Shown here: piece by piece, positions 1 through 11,871 of the stretch | Position numbering within the stretch: position 1 is the first letter of the stretch | Layout: each line of letters starts with the position of its first letter | Source of the DNA: Acridotheres tristis | Lineage: Eukaryota; Chordata; Aves; Passeriformes; Sturnidae | Direction of reading: 5' to 3' | NCBI GenBank assembly: GCA_037013685.1 | Contig: CM072886.1 | Location: 73,931,859-73,995,858, forward strand | DNA length: 64,000 nucleotides | The notes under the pieces: generated by a model | What the model saw: only the letters and a program-made list of their open reading frames with translations | Databases searched by the model: none | Told to the model about the DNA's origin: nothing | Position numbers and translations under genes: made by a program

Positions 1-2109
1 ATATTTGAACACTGACAATGATGCATATACATACATCCACAAATGGAACATAGTTTTAGTATATCCATTTATGTAGTTTCATTTGCAAGAATTACAGCAT
101 GTAGAAAACTAACTTGGTGAAGTGGTAGGCAATAACCTGCACTCTGATTTGGCTCAGTTTAGCACTGTGTGCCTGAGTTTAGCCTGAAGCTTACAGTGAG
201 AAGAGGCTGGGGAAGGAAGGACTTCTCCCATTGCATTGGATCAAATGCTGGATGAGCCTGCGTTTGATATAGATTCCTAGCTGTTGGTGATATATTTTTA
301 AGGGCTTCCAAAAGCTTACCTAGGCTGTTGCAGAAGGTATTACTTTGGGAACCCATTGAGACCTTTTTTGAATGGCATTATGCATGCTCATGGACAGATA
401 ACTGACAGCCTAATTTGTTTGCAGCCACTGTTGGAAGCCTGATCTCCATGTTTTTTTCTGGTGTTATCTAGTCCTTAGAGAAAATGATGGGAGTTGCATG
501 TGATATTCAAGGTACAAACATTTTGAATATGTTTTATTTTTATCAAATTTTCCTTGTTTAATTATTCTGATTGGTAATTTTCCCCTTTTGACTGCTATTG
601 ATCATTGAGATGAAAACTTTGGAGGATTTTCCGCAGCGATCCCAAGATAAAGAACTAATAGGTAATGGAGTTACAACCCACCCCTGCAGAAGTACTGATA
701 AGTCACTTTTTCTGATGCCTCTTTGTGTTTCTCCATGTGAAGTTCCGTATTCTCAGTTTCATGCTATGTTAAGATTCCCCTGTAGCACTTTCCAGCAAAG
801 CTTTCATTTTGTCAAGCTGTCACCTGTTCATATATTCTCTTTTACTGGCAACCTACGAGTTCAGATGCAGACACATGCCAGTGGCAGCCCCTCTCTCATA
901 CAGAAAGACTGGCAATTGATTCCTACTGTTTTAGATCTCTTTTTATTTGGATTATTTTAGGAAAAGCTGCTGCGTCTTAAACTTCGTTTTTTCTTTTTCT
1001 CTTCTTTTAAGAGTCTTTGCTTAGGAACCTTGCTGAAAGCTTTTTTGAAATTTAGATACTCTTAATTTATGCCAGTAATCTTGAACTATATACTCACTGA
1101 TGCACCCAATAGTTTTAATGGGCATTCGACTTTACAGGATTGTATCCACATGCCCTCTAATTTGGTGCTTTATTGCACTGTACAAATTTCATCCATCACA
1201 TGGGTCAGACCTGGTGCCCTGGGTCATTCGGACCATGTTTCAGAAAAATTCCTGTTCCATCATTGTTTTCCCATACTCCTTCCTGGGGCTATGTCAGGTT
1301 ACAGTTAACTCATCGCAATTGATGGTTCAGTGGTTTCCTACTAAGAACAACATTTTTTTTTTTTGTTACAGCTCTTGTCTTTCTGATCCTTTTTTTGTTT
1401 TAATTTTGAAAAGATACATTTACTGCACTGATCATCAGAATAACTTTTATTGCCACTATGTAGGAAAGTGAGTTTTCAGGAAGGAACAGAAGGGAAGGCA
1501 GGTTAGGGCTGCTTAGCCTTTTCTTGAAGACTGTTTTTCCCTTTATACAGGACATTGCACAAAACATAAAATAAAATAAAAATAATATGAAAAAAACCCC
1601 AATACTGAGATACTGAGAGAATATTACAAGTAGGCAGTTACATCTTTTGAAACAAAAGTGTTTCTTTATGCTAGATCACCGGGTAATCTAGGCAGCTCCA
1701 ATTATGGGGCAAGCAGGAGCCAAAAAAAAATAGATCAAAAGGGAGGGAGAAAATAGTGCAGAAAATCAAGACTTGATTAATTAAAGGATAATGGTTGTTG
1801 CCATACTGTGAGTTTCCTCTCATACACCCTGGCTGTTGGATATTTTCAGTTAAACTAAGACATCTGGCAAATGCTGTCAGGTGGGAGAATCTGTAAAATG
1901 AAAGCTGTGACAGACAGGACTATACAAACATGTGGAAAGCAAAGCTGAGAAGCTTTGACTGTTAAAACAGACTCTGGATAGTTTAAAAGAGACGCCGGGT
2001 AGCTGTTTTCTGCTAGCTGTTCTTAAAGTCCCAAAGTGTCAGTATATGTGCTGAAACCATTTAAAAGCATTTGATTCTTACTTCTCATATATATCTAAGC
2101 CTACACTGG
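1..2109. other. Unique intron sequence, nothing recognised
   Basis: AT-rich sequence with short T runs (near 1353-1364) and an A-rich stretch at about 1558-1600. A 120-codon open stretch at 598-960 (+) opens with a TTG codon and has no recognisable domain or flanking splice signals. I regard it as chance. Confidence 0.6.
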
Positions 2110-3238
2110 ATATTTTTACAATGACTTCAGCAAGGCTTTCAACACTGTCTCTCATTATATCCTCAGAGGCAAACTCAGGAGATGGGAATTAGATGAGTGG
2201 ACAGTGAAGTGCACTGAGAACAGGACGAATGGCATATCTGAGAGGATCATAACCAGTGATCACAGTGATCACTAGGATCATAATCCTGTGATCCTAGTAC
2301 AGGTCCTAGTTGGAGACCTGTCACTAGAGGTGTCCACCAAGGTTCAATACTGGGCCCAGTATTGTTTAACTTCTTCACCAATGACTTGGATGAAGGGACA
2401 GAGGCCTCCTCAACAAGTTCCCTGATGGCACAAAGCTGTGAGGAGTGGCTGATACCCCAGAGAGCTGTGCAGTGCTTCAGAGGGACCCCAGCAGGATGGA
2501 GAGATGGGCAGAGAACTACCTGAAATTCAACAAAGGCAAACCCAGGGTCTCACAACTGGGGAAGAATAACTCCATGGACTAGCACAGGATGGAGGATGAA
2601 ATTATGGTAAGCACCTCTGCAGAGAAGGACCTAGGCATCCTGCGGGACAATAAGCTCTCCATGAGCAAGTAGTGTGTCTTTTTGGCCAAGAAGGCCAAAG
2701 ATATCCTGGGGTTCACTACGAACAGCATTGCCTGCAGATTAAGGGAAGTGTTTCTGTTCCTGGGGAGGTATAGGCAGAGTGCTGTCTCCAGTTCTGGGCT
2801 CCTCATTTCCACAGAGACATGAAGCAGGTCCAGTGGAGGGTAACATAGAGGATTATGGGACTGGAGTATGTCTCTTATGAGGAAGCTCTGGGAGAGCTGG
2901 GCCTGTTTAGCCTTCAGAAGAGATGGCAGAGAAGGGACCTGATCAATGCTGGTATGCAGTGTGTCAGGAGGAGGGAGCTGGCCTCTTCTTGTTGGGGCCA
3001 GGTCGTTGGGCAAGAGGCAACAGGCAGAAATGGATGCACAGAAACTTCCACCTGAACATGAGGTGACTGAGCACTGCGAAATATTGCCCAGAGAAGTTGT
3101 CTTCCTCGTTCAAGAACCATCTGGACACAACCCTATGGCACGTGCTCTGGGATGACTGCTTGAGCAGGGAGGTCGGACCAAATGGCCCACTGTGGTCCCT
3201 TCCAACCTGATCCATCCTGCAATTCTCTGTGTGATTGT
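2110..3238 (+). mobile_element. CR1 LINE, 5'-truncated, decayed reverse transcriptase plus 3' UTR
   Basis: This is a non-LTR retrotransposon remnant of the avian CR1 family in the same orientation as the host gene. It starts inside the reverse transcriptase, where the translation resembles NDFSKAFNTVSHYIL. It continues through a block resembling [19 protein letters not shown] and ends in the CR1 3' UTR with ggtcccttccaacctgatcc and a degenerate attctctgtgtgatt tail. The frame is broken many times. The FADD catalytic box of the family reads FPDG here (around 2429-2440), so it cannot encode an active enzyme. Around 2245-2305 the sequence gtgatcac/ggatcata is locally reiterated. The 5' limit is approximate. 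Confidence 0.9.
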
Positions 3239-3710
3239 GTTTGAATGTATATGGGCAAAGCTAAGAACCCACGTCACAGCTGTTAAAACCACTGTGTTTC
3301 TATCCACACACTGACTTTACTGCAGCTCAGTAGCATAAATCAAATAATATATTTTATCACATGCATTTTTTGACACAACCTAGCCTCTTTTATGTTGCCA
3401 CACAATGCCTCCATGAATAAAATTAGGCTACTGGATTTTTTCTAAATGTATATTCTAAATATTTTTGGGAATTTCAGTGGTATTGAGTATTAGTTCTTTT
3501 TATATACAAGGAGAGGCTTTATAATTATTGGTTCAGTCTTGCTATTTTCATAAACACCTTTAGGTTCAAGATATATTTCATTAGATTTGTTGGGAGTATG
3601 TGATTATGTGCCTTTTTTTTGTTTGTTTGTTAATTTTACTGTTGATGAGGGAAAGAAATTGACATATTTAAGTGCAGTATTGAAAAATGTTGGAATTGTT
3701 TTTATATGGG

Positions 3711-4033
3711 CATGTAATATCTGTAAACATAAAACATGCTGTATTGATACTTGTTTTAGTAGCCACAGATCAGCTGTAAATGATAAAAATTAAAAAGAAG
3801 ATGCTTTTTCTTACCACAAAATTACTCTGAACATTAAATATCTTTTCAATAAGAGCTGTCCTTTGGGCCACCAAATGATTATAAACATTAAACATATTTT
3901 TAAAGTATTACTGTTCTCAGCCACTGAACGACTGTAAACATTAAATATGTTTTATAAAAGCTTCTTTTCAAGCTACTGCCTGCCTGGCTATGAATATAAT
4001 TTTTGTTTAAAGTTTCTTTTCAGCCACTGAAGG
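3711..4033 (+). repeat. Degenerate minisatellite, unit about 52 bp, five to six copies
   Basis: Successive units begin with CCAC (once CTAC) at 3763, 3814, 3868, 3921, 3973 and 4024, giving spacings of 51, 54, 53, 52 and 51 bp. A weaker unit precedes at 3711. Each full unit carries a core like tgtaaacattaaatat near its middle and ends in a T-rich cttttcag-like segment. Examples are tataaacattaaacat at 3881-3896 and tgtaaacattaaatat at 3933-3948. Units are only about 60-75% alike by eye. The last copy runs into a T/G tract at 4032-4066. Confidence 0.75.
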
Positions 4034-4066
4034 TTTTTTTGGGGTTTTTTTGTTTTGTTTTTTTTA

Positions 4067-7000
4067 TATGCTTAGTTCTATTTATAATTTTTTTCAGAGA
4101 AGAAACAAGTTCAGGGTTTCACTGGCACAAGGCAGCTCTTCATTTATGACAAGTAATCATGTTTTACCCATCTTCTCATAAAAACACCACAGGTAATAAT
4201 AACAAGCCAAATTTTAAAAGGATTTTAATGGATATTTTGCATGGAAAGTGAGTGCATATTTAGTGTTCTAGTCACCCATTTTTTGTGTTTTACTCTGCCA
4301 TAAACCAAAACAATAAAAACAGACATGACTGATATTCTCTACTAAAAAATCTAAGAAGTCTAAGAAATCAGTCACTGATGGATTGTGTGAATCAATCAAG
4401 TCATCATCAGCCCTAGAGGAGGGCAAAAAATAATGCTAAATATTCTCAAGATTACTAAGCAAATGGGAGTCACTAAACCAAATATGATTAAAGGCTTTAA
4501 TTCTGTGTGCAGAAATAACTCTGTGTGGGAAATTAGATGTAATCCTAGGAAGGCCTGGAGTGATAAGAAAAGTGTTCATGAGAATCTGGCTTAACAAGAA
4601 CTAAGAGAAGGATCACTGATCACATACTGTTAAGGACAAATTATTCTCTGCTTAGAGAATCCCATAAGGCTTAAAGTCTACAGCAAGGACACTGCAGATA
4701 AAAATAATACCTTAAGAAAAAAAGTCTACATAAACCAGAGGTTTAAAAATATCTGCAGTCTCAGGAACAGCATATACAAGAGTATCTTTAAATGGAATGT
4801 CAGCCAATTAGTAGGTGTATCTGTCTGCCAACCTTGGGTTTAATGAGTCCTAGGTACTTAACAGTTCTCCTTGTTTGTAGTAAGGAACAGCATAGATAGG
4901 CAATTCAGTCCAATATCTGTCCTGTTCACTGTAGGTTTTTCCTAACTAAGGAACCTTTACAGACCTTGTGGGAACAGGAATCTGGCATCCCTCCAGCATT
5001 TTCTCAACAAGGATCTTGATAGAGCTGATCAAAACCTTTCCACAACAGATATTTCACTAAGTTTCTGTAAAACAGAAAGGTGCAAACATGTAATTCTCTT
5101 AAAACTTTTTTTTAATAAACAGATGGCTGCCTAGTGAGTCATCCCACAGGTTAGTTGGTGACTGGAAAATTAAACAGGTGGTTCCTGTATTAGTAAAGGA
5201 GCATTCTTTATACCACCCTGACAAGCCAAGCACTGGCTGGCTTGGAATCCATAGTCAAGGCAGTCTTCTCTGAAGACTGGAACATGGTGCATTTGTCTGC
5301 TCCTTGATTTTTCTTCCATATAGGTGATGACAAGACAGGTTGTCATGCTTTCCAGACAAGCTAGTCAGCCTGCAAGCTAAACAGGTCCAGAAGAAGACTA
5401 ATGGAAATGAAAGAAATTGTTGTCTCTGCTAAAAACTCGGCAGTGCCAGTATTGTTTTCTGGACTACTTTTTTTTTTTTTATTTTATTTTTTTTTTTATT
5501 TTTAATTTTTTTTTTTTCCCCCCTGGAATGAAGCAGGATGAAGTGAAAATCCAAAAACTATATGAAATATCACAGTAAAATTTCACTGTCTAGACATCCT
5601 TACTTGCCAGTTATGTCTGAGCACCTTTTGTGCAGAAGCCAGCAGTAAATGTGAGATCACTGAGGATTAGAGAGAGAGGCAAAGACTAGAAATAGAAGGG
5701 GAGTAAGGGGAGTTGACTTCAAGCAGGTGTGAAAGTAAAGAATGACAGCAGAGGAAGAGGAAAATCTTGATAGACAGTTCTGCTTTCACTTCAAGAGCTG
5801 CTGGAGAGAAATCGACACCTTTAATACTGCCTTGGACTTGATTTAGGTTGACACTGTTAAAGAGACAGATATTATTTCTATTAACATAAACCTCAGGACT
5901 GTACTTTTATTTTCATAAAAAGTTTAAAGGGTGTTAATGCATAAGCAGTCAATGTATCAGTATTCCTATGGAGCAGTCTTGAGGGAACAAGGAAACAGCA
6001 AGGAGTAGGCAAGAGGACGTCCAACCAAAGGATTACCTGACATACCATTATGCACCAGAATTGATGGAGAATGTTGCTGCTGGTACTCTCAGAGGTGTAA
6101 TTTCAGCTAACTTCTTGCCTTGGGAAAAGATATTTTAAATGGTAAAGGATAATATGAATCCTAAAAGACAATCCAGTAAAAACCTGGCCAAGAAGCCTAT
6201 AGCTGGAGATTATCTCCTCAAAAATATCTTTCATCTTCCATCTATGTTTATTGTTGTTAGTATAGCAAGCATCAGTTTTATCATTTGTTCTGATCTAAAG
6301 GAGTATCACAACTTATCTGAAGCATAAGATAATTGTGTAGCTAAGATTCCCATTTTGTAGTAGCATCACCTTAGAAACTCATCTATCGTCTTGTCTCTGT
6401 AATTTTCCAGAACTAGAGCCTGGGAGAAGGTTAAACACGCATTTAGGCAGATAATAATGTCACAGCCTATTTGGGACTGAGTTTTATCCAAGCACAATTT
6501 AGTGCTTCTCTGTCTCTTAAAAGGATTGTTGTTTGGGTTCACATACCTGTCAAATATTTTTCTAATCCCCACTTTGTTAGGTGTAGTGGCTGTACATTCC
6601 CTAAATTGCTCATGCCATTCTACAAAACATTTTTTTCCCAATTTTTAACATTTTTACCTTTTAGTCTTGAAGATAAAAAGTGTATAGGAACAGATGATTT
6701 AGCTTTGGTCCCTACTGGACACATCTCTATTATGACACATCTTTTTGTCTTCTTTCTAAATTAAACAGATTAAATCTTCAAAGTTCTATGTGGAAAACTT
6801 TTCATGTCTCAATCACTTTTACTGCTTGCCTCTGAGCCTCCATTACTTTTGCTGTCCTTTTAGTGATAAGGCAGCAGTAATCAATATTTTCAACAGCCTT
6901 GAGGGAATTCAGATGAGAAAGATGCCTGAAGGGCAGGTTCAAGTGCTCAAGCCTGCAATTTATGGTCTTGCAAGAGGTGATACAGACACAGATGCTCAAA

Positions 7001-9971
7001 TTATCAGCCCTACTTGTTACTTCTCTGGTTCAGTAGTTCCAAATTCATTCACTTCTTCTTGCTGCTTTCATTCCGTATCACCTTATGCCTGAACACAAAC
7101 CAAACCCTTTCCAACAGTTTTCAACGGATTCTTGATAGTGCTGGGATGCTTTCATGATTCTTCCATGTGACTCTCAATGAATCCTTTGTTCACAAGTTTT
7201 AAGTCTTAAATTAATATTAATCACTGAGCATAATTCAGTGAGGTATAGCACCTTGTTGTCTGAACAAGGATGATCCTGTGTGTCTTCCAAAGATCATCCA
7301 GATAATATAGCAGAAGGGGGCAAAGTCTTACCCTGGTTGAACAGTAAAAATAGATTTACTATGACGTATTAAAGCACTGTTTTTTATAGTTTTGTTTGCA
7401 ATATTGGAGAGGGAATAAGCAGAGGATTCTTAGCATTTGTGGAGGGATGGGCAGTGAGCGAACAAATGTAAAAAGCTGTTTTTATTTCACACAACCCAGA
7501 TTCAGACACTGCTGTACTAGGAATTGCTGCAACATAAAATGTTGGATAATCAACTCCTACATCAGCTTTCCTTTGTAAGAAATAAGCAAAAGCAAATTCT
7601 AGCTTTTCCTTCTGAAGAAAATCTTACATAAATGACTGAGAGGTCACACTGTCTGCCTGAATCAAAAGATCGTAGCAAGGCATCAGCTCCTTAAATTCCA
7701 AAATCCATATAAAGCTAGTAATTGAACTGGCAAGCTGTAAAGAAGGAATCCTCTCTTTGGGCCACTACACAGCAATAAGAGATCTTTGAACGACTGATTT
7801 AAAGGAAAGATAAGGGATAAGAACTACACCAGCACATCCTACTGATTTACTGTAGAGATGATGTTGTGGCAGGTCAGTAATACCTACACTGCAATCTGGA
7901 TGCTTTATATTGTAGCCACCTTGATCGATTTACTTTGGTTAGCACAAGGGGACAGTAACAGTGATGATGGAACAACTTTTATGGCAGCATAGTACAAGAG
8001 ACTTTGGGACACTAACTCACCAGCTACCTTGAAGGAATGTCCTGATTGTTCATTTCCAGTGCTGCTCTTGCCCAGACTGCCTATATTTAAGACTACATGA
8101 GGGTGCACCTCTCACATTGCAAATGAGTTCTGTGATTTGAGTGTTGACTCACTTGTGGACACAGTGTGCATCATGTCGGTACTGCTCTTATCAATAGCAG
8201 AGGTCTTAGACTCTTTAGTAGGGTCTTGTTTCATCAGCACATTCTCAGGACAGATTTTTAAAGGTAACTTGGCACTGAGAGTTTTAGAAGCATCTTGTGG
8301 GTATTTTTTCTTTTCTTTTCTTTTTTTTTTCTTTCATTTATATGACTAAGTCTAGGGCATATAAATGGTTTGAAAACTCTAGTCAGTCTTTAAACTCCCA
8401 AATATCTTTTAATAGCTTAAGCTGTACCACTAAGTTCCTCAAGCTATACTGAGAATCCCTTATCTATAGACACCTAACTTTTGCTGACCTACATTACAAA
8501 TATGAGTCAATGTGTCCTCGAAATTTGGACAGGTTCTTGAAGTGATATCCCTGGAGCCCAATCAGATCAGATGCAAATCAAATTCAGCACTAATACTACA
8601 GTAAGTGTGGGCATGCCATGGAGGGTTAGACACCCACATGCATTTATTTGTCTGATTCCACATGAAATATTTTAGTACCCCCCTGAAACTGTAAAAAGAG
8701 TAAGATTCCATGATTTTTTTTCTGTAGGTACCTAAAATGTCATCTAAGTCTGTCCCCAGTCTGCTTGCTCATAGAAGCATCTGAACTTTACACTGCTGAG
8801 CAGCTAGGAGCCAATTAATGCCTAAGCGCTGTCAGAAATCATAAAGTAGATATACCTAATTCTCTTTCAGAAGCCAGTCAGTGACATTTTCAGAGTTCAG
8901 AGTTACATCCCATGCAAAATGTGACTGGAGGAGAGGTTACATATTTTTCATTTTGCAGTGAGGTAGGTGGAAAACTCGCACAAGATGCTGCAGATGCAGC
9001 TTTAATGCTTTCCTTTTTTTTGAATACCCCCTCCTTATGTTTTAACCACCACAGTCTTTGTAGTTTTTCTTCCTTCTCCCTTTTTTTGGCCTGATGAATA
9101 TTTAATGATCCTACATAAAACAGATCAGATTCCTCCTTTTTTTTCAAGAGAGTGATGCTCTTGAGAGAGCATTCACTTAGGAGGTAGGAAATGAGCATTC
9201 AACCAACATACAACAGGAGAGAGACAAAATAATCTGTAGCTCATGTATCCACTGAGTAGTCAGGGAGGTAAGATCATCTGTTTCTTCATCTTGTCACAAT
9301 AAGGCTTCTTTAAACTGTTAACAGAGAAATGAGTTCAAAATTGTTATCCCCAGTAAATAATTTCTGAGAAAGAAGATATCTAGGATACAGCTTTTTTCAT
9401 TGGTATTTCCTACAGCACCTTTTCACTAATAAGCTCGCTTGTATGGATCTCTTAGGCATCTGAATAACACCAAAGAGAAAAAAAAATCTGCATCTGGGCT
9501 TATTGCATTTCGCAGTGGCTCTTTTTTATCATTCATGCCCTCAGTATTGTTGTGCATAAAAGCACTGTGTAATATCTCTTCTCTGTCTTATAGATGTGGT
9601 CTTGAAGTTGGTGAAAACTGAGAAGAAATATTCATTGCAGAGCTTGACTCATAATTCTTATTTGATACCAGAACTGACAAACACAGATAAGATGTGTGTG
9701 TAAGGGAACTGAGGGAAATTACCTTAAAAACCAGTATGTCTTTAAAAATATGTTTCTGATGGTGTCAGGGGAAAAAAAAATGTTTATGAATATTTAAAAA
9801 ACCAAAGCAGTAAAAAGTAGTAAAGCAGGTGACTAATAGGACAATATATTAATGCTCATTTTAAAAATATGAGCAGGACTATTTTAGTGAGTGAACAACC
9901 ATGATGTCTGGGGTAATAACCATTTATGTATGGGGGAAGAACTGTGCATGGACTATTTTAATTTAGGATCT
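4067..9971. other. Unique intron sequence, little recognised
   Basis: Apart from the T-rich run at 5468-5522 and a T/C run near 8308-8331, I see no interspersed repeat, exon or RNA gene. Open stretches such as 6366-6641 (-), 6790-7092 (+) and 8890-9198 (-) lack recognisable domains and paired splice signals. Confidence 0.55.
5468..5522 (+). repeat. T-rich low-complexity run ending in C6
   Basis: About 50 bases of T with occasional A are followed by a short C run. Read on the minus strand it looks like an A-rich retroposon tail, but no retroposon body was recognised beside it. Confidence 0.9.
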
Positions 9972-10060
9972 GGGGATTTTTTGGCTTTGTGGGTTTTTTT
10001 GTTTGGTTGGTTGGTTTTGTTTTTTGTCTTTGTTGTTGTTGGTGCTTGGGGTTTTTTTTG
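9972..10060 (+). repeat. T/G-only tract
   Basis: This tract is composed almost only of T and G, including gtttggttggttggttttgt and repeated tgttgttgtt. It belongs to a set of similar tracts scattered through the window. The apparent reading frame at 9891-10157 is an artefact of it. Confidence 0.9.
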
Positions 10061-10632
10061 TGATTTTCTTATAATTTATTTTGTTTTATTTGGGATTAAG
10101 GCAGAATTTTTTTTTTTTCAATTTTTACTACTCTTCTCTTTGGAAAAAAATCAATAATTTGGATTGTGTTTTATTTGGAAATTATAAGGAGAAGACAAGA
10201 GTCCCTGAATGTTGAATACAATCAAATTTTAGATAGTCGATCTATAGGCCTGGATTTGATTTTTGACAGGTATTGATTAATCTCTAAAATGAAAACACAC
10301 CAAAGGTTAAGCAAATATTTTCCCCTGAAATGTAGAACTCTGTTTTTGTCAGTTAAGCAGGATATCTAGGCCATATTTAGGTGCATTTAATTTTAGCTCT
10401 GGTATTTCACAAGTTCAGAGTTTTATGAATATCAAGGCTTGCTTACCTCATAGGTTTTAGAATTTATGAATAAACATAAAAATGTTGGGGAGTGGAATAG
10501 AAAGGCACATTTTTATAATAGAATCCTCACCTAAGAAGGGTCAGACTACACTTCAGCCTGGACAACAGTCAGATATGCTCTGCCTTTATCATTTTAATTG
10601 TCTTTTAATTGTTCTGATATTTCTTTCTCTTC

Positions 10633-10659
10633 TTTTTTTTTTTTTTTTTTTTTTTTTTT
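10633..10659 (+). repeat. Poly(T), 27 bases
   Basis: A homopolymer run follows ctttctcttc. No retroposon body was recognised next to it. Confidence 0.95.
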
Positions 10660-11730
10660 GACCACTGGTGCCAACTTAAGCATTGCTTTTTATCTATCTC
10701 CAGAGACAAGTGATTTTGATCTTCAAAATAGACCGAGAAATGCAAATCAGAGGAAAAAAAAATCCCAGAATAGGTTCAGAATAACTCTAATGAGTAAATG
10801 ATTTCAACTCCTATCTGGTAAAAATTGCAGAGTTTCTACCTTAATAATTTTAACAGTGTGAAATACAGTGGTAGGCCTTTTTATGTCACCCTTAACTAGA
10901 TTTTTCTATATCCTAGCTGTGCTATACAAACATTGAAATACTTGCATTTATGTATTTACTTATGGTCACAATTTATTTGCCTGTTTTTCTGATCTTTTTT
11001 TGTCTTGTGTCTTTTTTAAAGAGTATAATGCATTGCTATTAAATCGAGGCATTAAAGAAGCCCTCGAATAAGATACAAGGGCTTAAAATTAGAATTATAG
11101 AAGAATACTGCACCCTTCCTACAGAGACAGTTAAGCATTGTTGTCTGATTTTACTCCTTTTTTTCAAAGTTCAGGTATTTTAATTAAGGAATCATCCTTT
11201 TCCAACACATTTCTTTATAAAACTAACAGATTACAAGTGAAATATTTGCAAAGTATGTATATAGCTATAGCTATGTACACCTTGAATCACATCAAGAGAA
11301 GCTTATGTTGTAGAGGTGATGTCTTAGAACTCCCAAATAAGAGAAAGTCTTCTCAAAAAAGAATTGTTGTAAGTCTTGTAACAAAGATTTTTCAGTCCAT
11401 AGTGCAGTGACAGCAGAGGAAAGCAAACAAATGTTTTCTTCTGTTTTCTGCTTACATTTTACAGCTGAGAAATTATGCAGATAAAGAAAGTTTGGACTTA
11501 GATTTTTTTCCCAGAGCTGTCTGATTATCAGTTATGCCCCTGAATTTTTGGTTATTGATAAGGAACAGAAGAACATGAAGGAATGACTATGGAGAAAGGA
11601 AATGAAACTGTGTATTGTATAACATATATCTTTCAATTATTTCAATTGAAATAAATCCCAATTACTTACCTTAAAATATAATTATTTGATTTCACTTGCT
11701 GCGAAAAGAAAAAAAAAGAGTGTAGTTTAT

Positions 11731-11871
11731 GGGTTTTTGGGGGGGGGTTGTTTTTTTGGGGGGGTTTTTTTTTGGTGGGAAAAAAATTGTGATTCGGGGG
11801 TGGGGGGCCCTCTTTGCGGTTTTGAATCGGGGGGTGTGTTTTGGGGGGGCGGTATATATTATTTTTTTTTT
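11731..11871 (+). repeat. G-run and T-run tract with quadruplex potential
   Basis: On the + strand this stretch alternates long G runs (9, 7, 3, 5, 6, 6 and 7 bases at about 11739, 11758, 11777, 11796, 11802, 11829 and 11843) with T runs. Two similar segments (gattcggggg and gaatcggggg) lie inside it. It ends in poly(T) at about 11862-11871. Overlapping reading frames on both strands are compositional artefacts. Poor base calling or assembly is a real alternative. Confidence 0.85.

Noticed and set aside
598..960. 120-codon open frame on the + strand
   Set aside because: It begins at a TTG codon, has no recognisable domain and no paired splice sites, and its length is plausible by chance in this much sequence.
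2579..3013. 144-codon open frame on the minus strand
   Set aside because: It is the antisense of the CR1 copy at 2110-3238 and matches nothing known.
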